Notes under the pieces: generated by a model
Told to the model about the DNA's origin: nothing
What the model saw: the letters and a program-made list of their open reading frames with translations, nothing else
The model's database searches: none
NCBI GenBank assembly: GCA_902776765.1
Contig: CACYRP010000024.1
Location: 21,015-85,014 of the forward strand
From: Fibrobacter succinogenes
GTDB lineage: Bacteria; Fibrobacterota; Fibrobacteria; Fibrobacterales; Fibrobacteraceae
Reading direction: 5' to 3'
DNA length: 64,000 nt
Position numbers and translations under genes: made by a program
In this document: positions 33,849 through 41,812 of the stretch, piece by piece
Layout of the letters: each line of letters opens with the position of its first letter
How positions within the stretch are numbered: position 1 is the first letter of the stretch

Positions 33849-36117
33849 GGTTCAATCCCCTTTTTATAATCTGAATCTTGCCATTACCGCCATTTATTTT
33901 TATGACATCTCCAGATTGTATTGAAAGCATCAAATCTTTAACACCAACAATAGATGGTATTCCGATTTCACGCGAAATTATCGCCGTATGCGAAAGCAAC
34001 GACCCCTTTTCTGAAACAACGCCTTTTGCCGATGTCAAAAGAAATACCCACCCAGGATCAGTCATCTTCGTTATAAGAATTTTATCCTTAACATTTTTCA
34101 CATCACAAACATTGCTGATTACAAGAGCTTCCCCCTCTACAATTCCACTTGAACACGGAGTTCCTTGAAGTTCATCTTTTTTCAGCGTTTTTTTATACGA
34201 ATTGACAGCCACATGATTTTTATCGAATTCTTTATCAGCAAAAACCAATCTCGAATATGGAGGCAGTTCTCTATAAAGCTTGTATTTTTCTTTTCTTTCA
34301 CGCACAAGTTCTATCACATTAGAAGGTGTTTCTGCAAGATTTAAAATTTCGTCTATTTTCAAATAATATATGTCAAATTCCTTTTCAATAATTCCCTGTT
34401 CGACATACCTTTTTCCTAGAGCCTCGATGATACATCTTACAATACCATATATACGACTTCTGTTGAGTCTCGAAATTTCACGATTGTAGATACCAAGCGA
34501 ACTTCTTTGAACATAAATTTTCGAGAGCCAATCGTATTTATCTGAGTTTACTTTTTTCGTAGAAAAACTTTTATAAGTAGCCTTTAAACGATTTATGTCC
34601 TCTCGATAAAAATCAATTTTTGCATCTAAAAGTTCTGGATTAGTTCTAAACGTTCGACTTTCGAGTTTTAGTTCCTCTAAATTTCTATCGCCAAATTTAC
34701 GGATATATTCTTTTTTTGCAATTTCGAATTCATCAGCCGTCAATTCGTCTTTTTGTAACGAAAGTTTAGTTATCTCAACAACGGGTTTCATACTTTCAAT
34801 ATTCGAAATGCCGCTTATGTAATCATTGATTTCCTTGTCTGTCTTTCTAAGTTTTCTTTTCATGCGGGATTTAAGAAGCCCCGTAAAAATAAAAGCATAC
34901 ATATCATTAAGTTGCGTCACATCCCAGCAACTAAAAAGCTTATTTTTCAGTTCATTGAACATCAAAACAAGTTCAGACGAACCTAAATTGTCGTTAAATC
35001 TGCTGTAAAAATCATTATTAATAGCAATGAATTTCGCATTCAGTTTTTTCATGTTCCTTGGAACGCACAACAATTCGTAAAAAAAGTTGAAATACGTCAT
35101 CATTCGAACAAAAAAATTTACATTCACGTCATCGCTATTGTAGCTTTTATTTTTTACACCAAGCATTTCTTGCCAAACAGGGATTATTTTTTTACTAAAT
35201 GGCAAATATTTAAGCACCGTGTACCAGTTGCTAATTTTATAATAAATACGTCCATTGACATGTCCTGTCATGTTTAAAAATATGTCTTCATGCTTGCGAA
35301 GCTCCTTGTTATTTTTTAAAACTCTCTCGCACACACCGCGAAGAACCCCGCTATAAACTAGATTGACAAAAGAAATCGTTAAAGGAAGCGATATTCCAGG
35401 ATAGCTTTCAACAATATTGCTGTTGTCTAATACGAGAGGATTATCCGTCTTTAATGTTGTTATTTCGCGTACTTGAAGGAAATAAATGACACCATCCTTT
35501 ATGGCGAATTCTATATCCAAATAATCACCAAAAAGTTTTTTTATTATTTCCGATGACGCAATCAGTTCTTCGATTAGTTCCGAAGAAAGCAGATTATCAC
35601 AGCCTTCAAAATAGCATACTTTGTCAGTAACATTGTAGTAATAAGATGTCGTATCTACTTTCGATGAAACAACACCTTCACCAAGTCCGCGACCTACCGT
35701 TATAACGCATTCATTCAAAAGACCTTGCGGGTTCGCCGTAAAAAGCACTCCAGCAATATCGGAATCAATCATGTCTTGGACAATGATATTCATTTCGACA
35801 TCACCTAAGTCCAAGGATTTGCGCATTGCATAGGCCTTAACAGATTCTCGTTGAATAGAATTGACTATTTGCTTTATCTTTGACGGAACATTTTCTCGGG
35901 ACACATTCAAAAACGTATCAAACTGACCCGCAAAACTTGAAAATTTACCATCTTCAATATTGGCGGAACTTCTAACAGCAAATACTTTTCGCAAGGATGG
36001 ATAATCAAATATTATCTCGTCCTTTAGTGCTTCTTCGTACGGTACAACTGTAAACGCAGGAACATTAACACCTGCATCACGCATTTTTATCAAATTGTCA
36101 ATCTTTTTTCCAAGCAT
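33829..36117 (-). CDS. PEP-synthase / rifampin-phosphotransferase-like dikinase, copy 2
   Basis: Predicted 762 residues from ATG 36117 with GGAAAGG upstream. The ATP-binding domain shows VFAVRSSANIEDGKFSSFAG, GVLFTANPQG and IEFAIKDGVIYFLQVREIT, as in PEP synthase. The C-terminal swivelling domain has GTPCSSGIVEGEA, TDPGWVFLLTSAKGVVSEKG and SLLSHTAIISREIGIPSIVG, with the phospho-carrier His. The PEP/pyruvate TIM-barrel domain is replaced by a helical middle region of about 350 residues, as in rifampin phosphotransferase. Such enzymes convert ATP to AMP and Pi while phosphorylating an alcohol. In this cluster a lipid alcohol is a plausible acceptor (inference). A drug-inactivation role is less likely in this context. 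Confidence 0.78.
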   Translation of the reverse strand: MLGKKIDNLIKMRDAGVNVPAFTVVPYEEALKDEIIFDYPSLRKVFAVRSSANIEDGKFSSFAGQFDTFLNVSRENVPSKIKQIVNSIQRESVKAYAMRKSLDLGDVEMNIIVQDMIDSDIAGVLFTANPQGLLNECVITVGRGLGEGVVSSKVDTTSYYYNVTDKVCYFEGCDNLLSSELIEELIASSEIIKKLFGDYLDIEFAIKDGVIYFLQVREITTLKTDNPLVLDNSNIVESYPGISLPLTISFVNLVYSGVLRGVCERVLKNNKELRKHEDIFLNMTGHVNGRIYYKISNWYTVLKYLPFSKKIIPVWQEMLGVKNKSYNSDDVNVNFFVRMMTYFNFFYELLCVPRNMKKLNAKFIAINNDFYSRFNDNLGSSELVLMFNELKNKLFSCWDVTQLNDMYAFIFTGLLKSRMKRKLRKTDKEINDYISGISNIESMKPVVEITKLSLQKDELTADEFEIAKKEYIRKFGDRNLEELKLESRTFRTNPELLDAKIDFYREDINRLKATYKSFSTKKVNSDKYDWLSKIYVQRSSLGIYNREISRLNRSRIYGIVRCIIEALGKRYVEQGIIEKEFDIYYLKIDEILNLAETPSNVIELVRERKEKYKLYRELPPYSRLVFADKEFDKNHVAVNSYKKTLKKDELQGTPCSSGIVEGEALVISNVCDVKNVKDKILITKMTDPGWVFLLTSAKGVVSEKGSLLSHTAIISREIGIPSIVGVKDLMLSIQSGDVIKINGGNGKIQIIKRGLNHETCQV

Positions 36118-36118
36118 T

Positions 36119-37027
36119 CTAGACCTTTCCAAATACCAAGAACGCTACAATAGTAAGAAGCATCGTTGATTCTTGACAATATGTATATGTTTCAACCTTA
36201 GAAACCAGCTTGAACTTTTCTGGATTTTTTATAAACTGAGTAAATTTCCATGTCATCCATGATACGAGAATACCCAACACACATACAGAAACTTTATTCA
36301 AGTTCCAAACAAGAATAAAATTCGTAACAATATCCATAATCGTAAGAATTAACACAAACAAAGTCGATCTTTTATATCCAAAAAGTTTACTGTATGTGGT
36401 GTAATCGTTCTCTTCTTTAGGAGCCCTGATTTTACGGCTAATTTCCCAAATAAGAGCCGGAAAGTAAAGAGTCCATAAAGCCATAATATTTGTAAGCGTA
36501 ATTGCCGGCAAATCGTATTTTCGAACAGTAAACGCGATAATATAAAGATTTATAATTGCCTGAACCGGATTATGAGTCACAAGCGCAAGAGGAAGGCTTG
36601 GCTGAATTTTCGCTTTTTGGAAAAACCACATGCTCATCAGGTAACCATAAACGTAAAGAATAACAAAGAAGATGATATTTTCTCTCATAAAAATCACGTT
36701 CAATGCAACAGTTATAGCCTGAACAAGAGTGCATACAATCATAACATCTTTCTTTAACACTCTTCCACTTGGAAGAGGTCTATCAGGAAACAGCCTTTTA
36801 TCCGTTTCAAAGTCCTTAAGGTCATCTGCAATACGAAGCCACATAAGGAACGCGAATACAGTAAAGGCACCAACAGCCTCCTGAATTCCAATATCAAATT
36901 GATCCTTGGAAACTCCTTGGTTTAAAATAATGATAAAGTGGATTTCTAGGAACACGATTACGCCCAGGAGTAGCCGAGCAGCAATCGGATAACGTTCCAT
37001 GAAGTATATTTGAAGTCGTTTTAACAT
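36119..37027 (-). CDS. UbiA-family prenyltransferase
   Basis: Predicted 302 residues with about eight to nine membrane segments. The first Asp-rich motif lies in LRIADDLKDFETDKRLFPDR, followed by PLPSGRV, and the second Asp/Glu-rich region is in EISRKIRAPKEENDYTTYSK; both are the Mg2+-prenyl-diphosphate sites of UbiA enzymes. The family attaches prenyl or polyprenyl chains to quinone precursors, haem, chlorophyll or glycerol phosphates (DGGGP synthase). The acceptor here is unknown; the neighbours (CarS-like, PssA, Psd) make a glycerol-type or lipid alcohol attractive. The start overlaps the Psd stop by 7 bases. Confidence 0.82.
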   Translation of the reverse strand: MLKRLQIYFMERYPIAARLLLGVIVFLEIHFIIILNQGVSKDQFDIGIQEAVGAFTVFAFLMWLRIADDLKDFETDKRLFPDRPLPSGRVLKKDVMIVCTLVQAITVALNVIFMRENIIFFVILYVYGYLMSMWFFQKAKIQPSLPLALVTHNPVQAIINLYIIAFTVRKYDLPAITLTNIMALWTLYFPALIWEISRKIRAPKEENDYTTYSKLFGYKRSTLFVLILTIMDIVTNFILVWNLNKVSVCVLGILVSWMTWKFTQFIKNPEKFKLVSKVETYTYCQESTMLLTIVAFLVFGKV

Positions 37028-37875
37028 TTTAAAGTACCTACCTTTTCTCCATATAAAACCTTAGTCTCTATTCCTTCCATGCTTTGCGCTAATATATCCT
37101 CGTCAAGTTTAACATTGTCACCCACAAAGATTATTATAGTAGATCCTCCGGGTTCAAAATAACCTTTCTCCTGACCTTTGCAGAAAACGCTTACCTCATA
37201 GTTTACGATGCGACCAACAAGAAGAGCACCAACTTCAACAAAAGCAATCTTTCCAAAATGATCTGTTTCTAACAAACTTACTTCACGGCTATTTTCGCAA
37301 TAAATCTTGTAATTTTTCGAAATGGAACATACCGTATGAAGCCGGCCCTTGATTTTTTTCTTGTCTAGCACATATCCACTATCAGGGAAACAATACCTGT
37401 GATAATTTTCCATACTTAATCTAAATACTAGAGCATATCCATTCTTAAATTTATCAGCATCAAAGCCAAGAATTTCTTCGACGGTATAAGATCTTCCTTT
37501 CACCTTCATTTGATTCTGCCCGTCAAGTTTGTAAACAAGAAGATTTGAATCAGCAGGCGAAATAAAAACGTCATTAGCCATATTGATGGGACGTTTGCCT
37601 GGGCGTATTTTACGAATAAAAAAATCATTGAAAGAACCGTAATTACAATCCTCGTAATCATTCATGTCTATACCTAGTTTTTTAATAAAACCAGGAATCT
37701 TTTTGATTGAAACCCTACGCGAATTAATCTTGCCATAAATTTTCGATACAAACGGTAAAATGACAAATTTAAGGATTATTCGGCCAAAGGCGTTGTTGTA
37801 CAAAAAATAAAGTTTGCCAGCGCCATACTGTTCAACGCTTTCATACGATTTATTTTGTCTGTTGTAAATTTTCAT
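37021..37875 (-). CDS. psd: Phosphatidylserine decarboxylase
   Basis: Predicted 284 residues from ATG 37875. FFIRKIRPGKRP, VFISPADSNLLVY (catalytic Asp), NYHRYCFPDSG (His) and the self-cleavage site GGST in EPGGSTIII (near residue 248) identify the pyruvoyl decarboxylase that turns phosphatidylserine into phosphatidylethanolamine. The cleavage motif is GGST rather than the common LGST; the Gly-Ser-Thr core needed for pyruvoyl formation is kept. It sits after pssA with a 10-base gap. The longer frame to 37905 overlaps pssA and has no start features. Confidence 0.92.
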   Translation of the reverse strand: MKIYNRQNKSYESVEQYGAGKLYFLYNNAFGRIILKFVILPFVSKIYGKINSRRVSIKKIPGFIKKLGIDMNDYEDCNYGSFNDFFIRKIRPGKRPINMANDVFISPADSNLLVYKLDGQNQMKVKGRSYTVEEILGFDADKFKNGYALVFRLSMENYHRYCFPDSGYVLDKKKIKGRLHTVCSISKNYKIYCENSREVSLLETDHFGKIAFVEVGALLVGRIVNYEVSVFCKGQEKGYFEPGGSTIIIFVGDNVKLDEDILAQSMEGIETKVLYGEKVGTLKC

Positions 37876-37885
37876 ACACAACGCC

Positions 37886-38491
37886 TTACAACAGATAGAA
37901 GACAATCATTACAATAGCAATAAGAACAAACATCCCATACCAAATTCCCTTCGGTTTTGGAATACTTATTTTAAGAATCTGAAAAAAAGACTCAAAAAAA
38001 ATGAAGCACGAAAAGACAAGTAAAAAAACATCATTGGGAAGCAACGGTTTAAGAAAATAAGCAAGAGGAAAGACAAGTGCCGAATACGCCACAGGAAGTC
38101 CAGTAAAATGACTGATCGTTCCCTCCATCACAGCCGTCGCTATGTTAAAATAAGCAAGTCTCGCGATACCGCTTATAGCAAATATCACAAGAACAATAAG
38201 GTTCCACAAATTCGTCAATCCCATAGCCAAAAAGATGCTAATTGGAAGAGCGATAAAACTTATAACATCCACAAGTGAATCGAGTTCTACTCCGAATTCC
38301 TTTTCTTCTTCAGTTCTCTTGCATTTTCTTGCCACCACGCCATCGAACAAGTCGCAGATTCCAGCAACAATCAAGCAGCAAAATGCATATTCAACGTTAT
38401 TCTTAGCTAACGCGTAAAACATTCCTACAACAGCAATCACTAATCCAAGATATGTCAGAAAAACCGATTTATTCCATTTGCCAATGAACAT
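37886..38491 (-). CDS. pssA: CDP-alcohol phosphatidyltransferase, PssA-like
   Basis: Predicted 201 residues with six or so membrane segments. The CDP-alcohol phosphatidyltransferase signature is complete: DLFDGVVARKCKR ... FGVELDSLVDV (D-G-A-R-G-D-D). With phosphatidylserine decarboxylase immediately next, a phosphatidylserine synthase role (CDP-diacylglycerol or another CDP-lipid plus serine) is most likely. Ribosome binding site GGGAGGT lies 7 bases before ATG 38491; the in-frame GTG three codons earlier is within that site. Head-group specificity is inferred from context. Confidence 0.88.
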   Translation of the reverse strand: MFIGKWNKSVFLTYLGLVIAVVGMFYALAKNNVEYAFCCLIVAGICDLFDGVVARKCKRTEEEKEFGVELDSLVDVISFIALPISIFLAMGLTNLWNLIVLVIFAISGIARLAYFNIATAVMEGTISHFTGLPVAYSALVFPLAYFLKPLLPNDVFLLVFSCFIFFESFFQILKISIPKPKGIWYGMFVLIAIVMIVFYLL

Positions 38492-38492
38492 T

Positions 38493-41000
38493 TTATGCAC
38501 CTCCCGATATAGTTACAACACCTGTACTTCCATCAATTGTTATAACATCGCCGTCTTTTATTTTACTCATGGAGTCTTTGCAACAAACAATTGCAGGAAT
38601 GCCATATTCTCTTGATACAACAGCAACATGGCAAAGAATTCCACCGTACTCAGTTACTATTCCTGACAACACAGCAAACTTTGAAGTCCAACCAGTATCC
38701 GTAAACCTCGTTACAAGAATATCGCCAGGCTTCAATCGGTCCATTTCGGTAAAGTCCTTAACAACTCTTGCGATTGCCGTAATTCTACCATTGTTGGCTC
38801 CAACTCCCCTAATCGTATTTTTATTTTCGTTATCAACAATAGTTTTGATATCGTGGCCTATTTCATTATCACTTATGTAGTTTCTATAAGCGTTATAGTA
38901 ATACTTATTTTTAATAACAAGTTCATCTAGCTGTTCCTTACTTTTTTTATTTTCGATATAATCCCAAAGATCTCCAACCTTGAGAAACCATACATCATCC
39001 CATTTTTTAAGAACACCATCTTGTTCAAGCTTTTTTGCATACTCAATGGTGTACATACGAAGCATATAGTAAAACCGAGTCGATACATCCCTAAACTCTT
39101 CTTTCCACCAAAGCATTTCCCGCATATTCGACACTCTGTCTGCTATTTTTTTATACTTTGATGCAGAAACTTTTTCCTGAAGTTCCTTAAGTATATTCTT
39201 GTATAATCCCATTCCTCTTTTCTTATCTTCCATAGGTGAAAACGAGTCATCAAGAGGCAACGTTTTCTTTATCATCGCAATTACAACTTCAGGTTCTTCG
39301 TAATAACACGGATAAGTTATGTCGAGTTCCTTATCGGAATGATATCCGTATTCTTTTATAAATCTTTTTACAAGAGGCAAACAATACTCTTTATGATTAA
39401 GCATTGATGCTATTTTCGAAGGCGAATTTTCCTTCCAAAATATCACATCCAATTCATTCAATCTTATCGTTTTTGCGATATTCCATATCTCATAGAACGG
39501 ACGCAAATGAGAAATGTTGTCAATACCACCAAGTATTGATAAATATTCACTTTCGTTTACATATTTAAGAAGACTATTTTTATAAAGAGATTGGTGAATA
39601 GTATTGATAAAAATTTGCCAAAAATATGTCGTTTCACTTCTAAGGTAAATGGTCCTCGTTATTTCAAGAAACGACTTTGTGATGTTTTCAATCTTTTTAT
39701 TATCAAATTTGTCTTTGTAATCGTAGTACAGATCTAAAAGTTCCCTTTTGTATTTCTCAGAATTTTTCTTTCTATCATCCAAAAAGGATTTTTGTTTAAT
39801 GACAATCGGGATCATTTTGATTAAGGTCTTTAGCGTTGGCCCCGTAGTTTCACCGTCACCATCGTAGTTTCCAACGATGCCGTACTCGTTATCAAATTCT
39901 CTTTCCTTATATCCCACAATCTGCTTCATAGTTTTCTTTACAGCAGAGAGATTCCAATAGCCCCTTCCGTAAAACATCTGACCCAGTTTTTTCGGAAGTT
40001 CACGGTCCTTTAAGATTTTTGATTCAACAATAAATTTACGAAGAGAATACTCCCAAATGTATTCATACAAGCTCCACATATATGGAGTGCAGACCGTTGC
40101 AGAAACACCGCCATCCCTAAAATCAGCAGTAGTCCACACATCATCAATTCCAGAATAATTTAACTTTGTTATTTTCCTAGACTGTAAAATAAAAAGTTCA
40201 TCGTTCTTTATGGCAAATTCTATATCACACGGATAGCCGAAATAGTATTGTATTTTTGCAAAAACACCCGCACATTTGTTTACTTTATCTACAGACAATA
40301 TCTTATTATTTTCATTGCGATTAAGTTCCATTTTATCATACCAATTGTAATGATAACGTTCAGGAGCGTTCTTTCCGTTTACAAAATTTTCGCCCAATCC
40401 TTCAGACGTTTCTATAAGCATCGTTTTGTCATTTCCCGTTAAAGGATTTACCGTAAAACAAACGCCGCTAAAATCAGCATCAACCATTTCCTGAATAACA
40501 ACAGCCATCTTAAAATTATCGTTATCGATGTTTTTGTCTATGATGTAGCTCAAATTATTCACACTAAACATCGACTTATAACAATCAACAACCCGCTCTT
40601 CAATTTTACTTGCAGGTGTATTAAGGAACGTTTGGTATTGTCCTGCAAACGAGAATTCATCCAAATCTTCTTTTATTCCGCTACTTCGAACAGCATAGAG
40701 TTTGTCGCTATTTACAAGTTCGGATATTTCTTTTTCAATAACAGATGAAAGCTTGAGTCCTTCAAAGAGTTTGCCAATCCCTTCCGAAACATCTTTTATA
40801 TTATCTTTATTTAATTCAACAAGAGCTTCCTTAATTTTCACATCAATATTGTTTAGTTTTATCACTTCATCATAAACATCGCAATCCAAAATAAAACCAG
40901 AAGGAACATTGAATCCTTCGTTTTTCATCATCTGCAGAAATCGGCCCTTGTTGCCAAGTTTCTCACTATCTTCATTTCTACAATCAAGCTTAACAATCAT
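38493..41000 (-). CDS. PEP-synthase / rifampin-phosphotransferase-like dikinase, copy 1
   Basis: Predicted 835 residues. N-terminal ATP-binding domain: KGRFLQMMKNEGFNVPSGF, LYAVRSSGIKEDLDEFSFAG, GVCFTVNPLTGNDKT and CDIEFAIKNDELFILQSRKIT. C-terminal phosphohistidine domain: GRITAIARVV, TRFTDTGWTSKFAVLSGIVT and GGILCHVAVVSREYGIPAIV, with the transfer His kept (GGILCHV where SH is usual). The central ~430 residues are helical and unlike the PEP-binding barrel. It is the second gene of the cluster, between the CarS-like and PssA genes, a position suiting phosphorylation of the alcohol whose phosphate CarS would activate. Only about the two end domains resemble copy 2, so the two copies may use different acceptors. 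Confidence 0.78.
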   Translation of the reverse strand: MIVKLDCRNEDSEKLGNKGRFLQMMKNEGFNVPSGFILDCDVYDEVIKLNNIDVKIKEALVELNKDNIKDVSEGIGKLFEGLKLSSVIEKEISELVNSDKLYAVRSSGIKEDLDEFSFAGQYQTFLNTPASKIEERVVDCYKSMFSVNNLSYIIDKNIDNDNFKMAVVIQEMVDADFSGVCFTVNPLTGNDKTMLIETSEGLGENFVNGKNAPERYHYNWYDKMELNRNENNKILSVDKVNKCAGVFAKIQYYFGYPCDIEFAIKNDELFILQSRKITKLNYSGIDDVWTTADFRDGGVSATVCTPYMWSLYEYIWEYSLRKFIVESKILKDRELPKKLGQMFYGRGYWNLSAVKKTMKQIVGYKEREFDNEYGIVGNYDGDGETTGPTLKTLIKMIPIVIKQKSFLDDRKKNSEKYKRELLDLYYDYKDKFDNKKIENITKSFLEITRTIYLRSETTYFWQIFINTIHQSLYKNSLLKYVNESEYLSILGGIDNISHLRPFYEIWNIAKTIRLNELDVIFWKENSPSKIASMLNHKEYCLPLVKRFIKEYGYHSDKELDITYPCYYEEPEVVIAMIKKTLPLDDSFSPMEDKKRGMGLYKNILKELQEKVSASKYKKIADRVSNMREMLWWKEEFRDVSTRFYYMLRMYTIEYAKKLEQDGVLKKWDDVWFLKVGDLWDYIENKKSKEQLDELVIKNKYYYNAYRNYISDNEIGHDIKTIVDNENKNTIRGVGANNGRITAIARVVKDFTEMDRLKPGDILVTRFTDTGWTSKFAVLSGIVTEYGGILCHVAVVSREYGIPAIVCCKDSMSKIKDGDVITIDGSTGVVTISGGA

Positions 41001-41011
41001 AAAATATTTCC

Positions 41012-41602
41012 TTAGAACATATTTTTACGAAGCTTCACAAAGTAAAGCATCCTGTTAATAAGCAAGTGCGTTAGAGCACCCACAAGCACATACAGCAAGT
41101 AAAGTGGCAGCCCTAATGGATAAAAGAACCATACCACAAGAGCAACTCCGAAAATAGAATCAGCTTGATCGAAAAAAATAAAGAAAAACTTTTCGAATCC
41201 AAGCGACGTTTTTCCTGGTGATATGTTCAACCTTCTTTTAAGAAAACTATTAGGAAGTTCGAAAAGCGCATAGCCTAAACCTAAAAGAACCCCAATAATA
41301 ACATTATATTGAATTGTATTATCATGCTCTTGATAAAAAAAATTAAGACTCGACAATTTTTCATTCGTGCAACAAAATCCCCAAAGAACCGAAAAAAGCA
41401 CATGAAAAATAATATACCCAATAAGCCCTTTCCACGTCTTATTTTCGCCAAACAACCTTCGTCCGTCAACAAATTTCTTTCCAAAGTCAATGGGGTGCAT
41501 TGCAAGTTTCATTATTGAAAATTTGCACCATACCATGACCATTATCCCCGCAAGTATTGTCGGAAATAACGTAATATACATCATAAGTATATACTTAAGC
41601 AT
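41012..41602 (-). CDS. CarS-like CTP:phosphate cytidylyltransferase
   Basis: Predicted 196 residues with about five membrane segments. The segment PIDFGKKFVDGRRLFGENKT followed by WKGLIG, then FELPNSFLKRRLNISPG and FFDQADSIFG, matches the archaeal CDP-archaeol synthase (CarS) pattern, a family related to CdsA that transfers CMP from CTP to a lipid phosphate. It is far smaller than ordinary CdsA. It heads the nine-gene cluster with ribosome binding site AAGGGGAG. In archaea the substrate is digeranylgeranylglyceryl phosphate; here the substrate is unknown, and no glycerol-1-phosphate dehydrogenase or GGGP synthase is in the window. Confidence 0.82.
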   Translation of the reverse strand: MLKYILMMYITLFPTILAGIMVMVWCKFSIMKLAMHPIDFGKKFVDGRRLFGENKTWKGLIGYIIFHVLFSVLWGFCCTNEKLSSLNFFYQEHDNTIQYNVIIGVLLGLGYALFELPNSFLKRRLNISPGKTSLGFEKFFFIFFDQADSIFGVALVVWFFYPLGLPLYLLYVLVGALTHLLINRMLYFVKLRKNMF

Positions 41603-41658
41603 CGAACACTCCCCTTCTTACCGCAGCATGCAAGTATAGTATTTGTAATAATATTATA

Positions 41659-41686
41659 ATATTAATATATAAAATTAGTTTGGCAA
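41659..41686 (-). promoter_or_regulatory. Candidate promoter of the lipid cluster
   Basis: Read leftward, TTGCCA (41686-41681), a 16-base spacer and TAATAT (41664-41659). The region 41603-41700 is very AT-rich, so other -10 choices such as TATAAT at 41658-41653 exist. Confidence 0.3.
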
Positions 41687-41812
41687 GATGCCATTATTTT
41701 TTTTGATGGTTTAATAACCAAACAGAAAATAGACGATTTCGGTCAAACAAGAACCAGAATCGTTCACGACTCTTCTGTTTATATATCACATTCCCCTAGT
41801 CAGAGTAATCAA

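Noticed and set aside
30057..41602. Complete archaeal ether-lipid pathway
   Set aside because: Only CarS-like and UbiA-family genes fit; glycerol-1-phosphate dehydrogenase and GGGP synthase are absent from the window.
30057..41602. Rifampin resistance island
   Set aside because: Both dikinase-like proteins are embedded between phospholipid genes with overlapping frames, and no other resistance gene is present.
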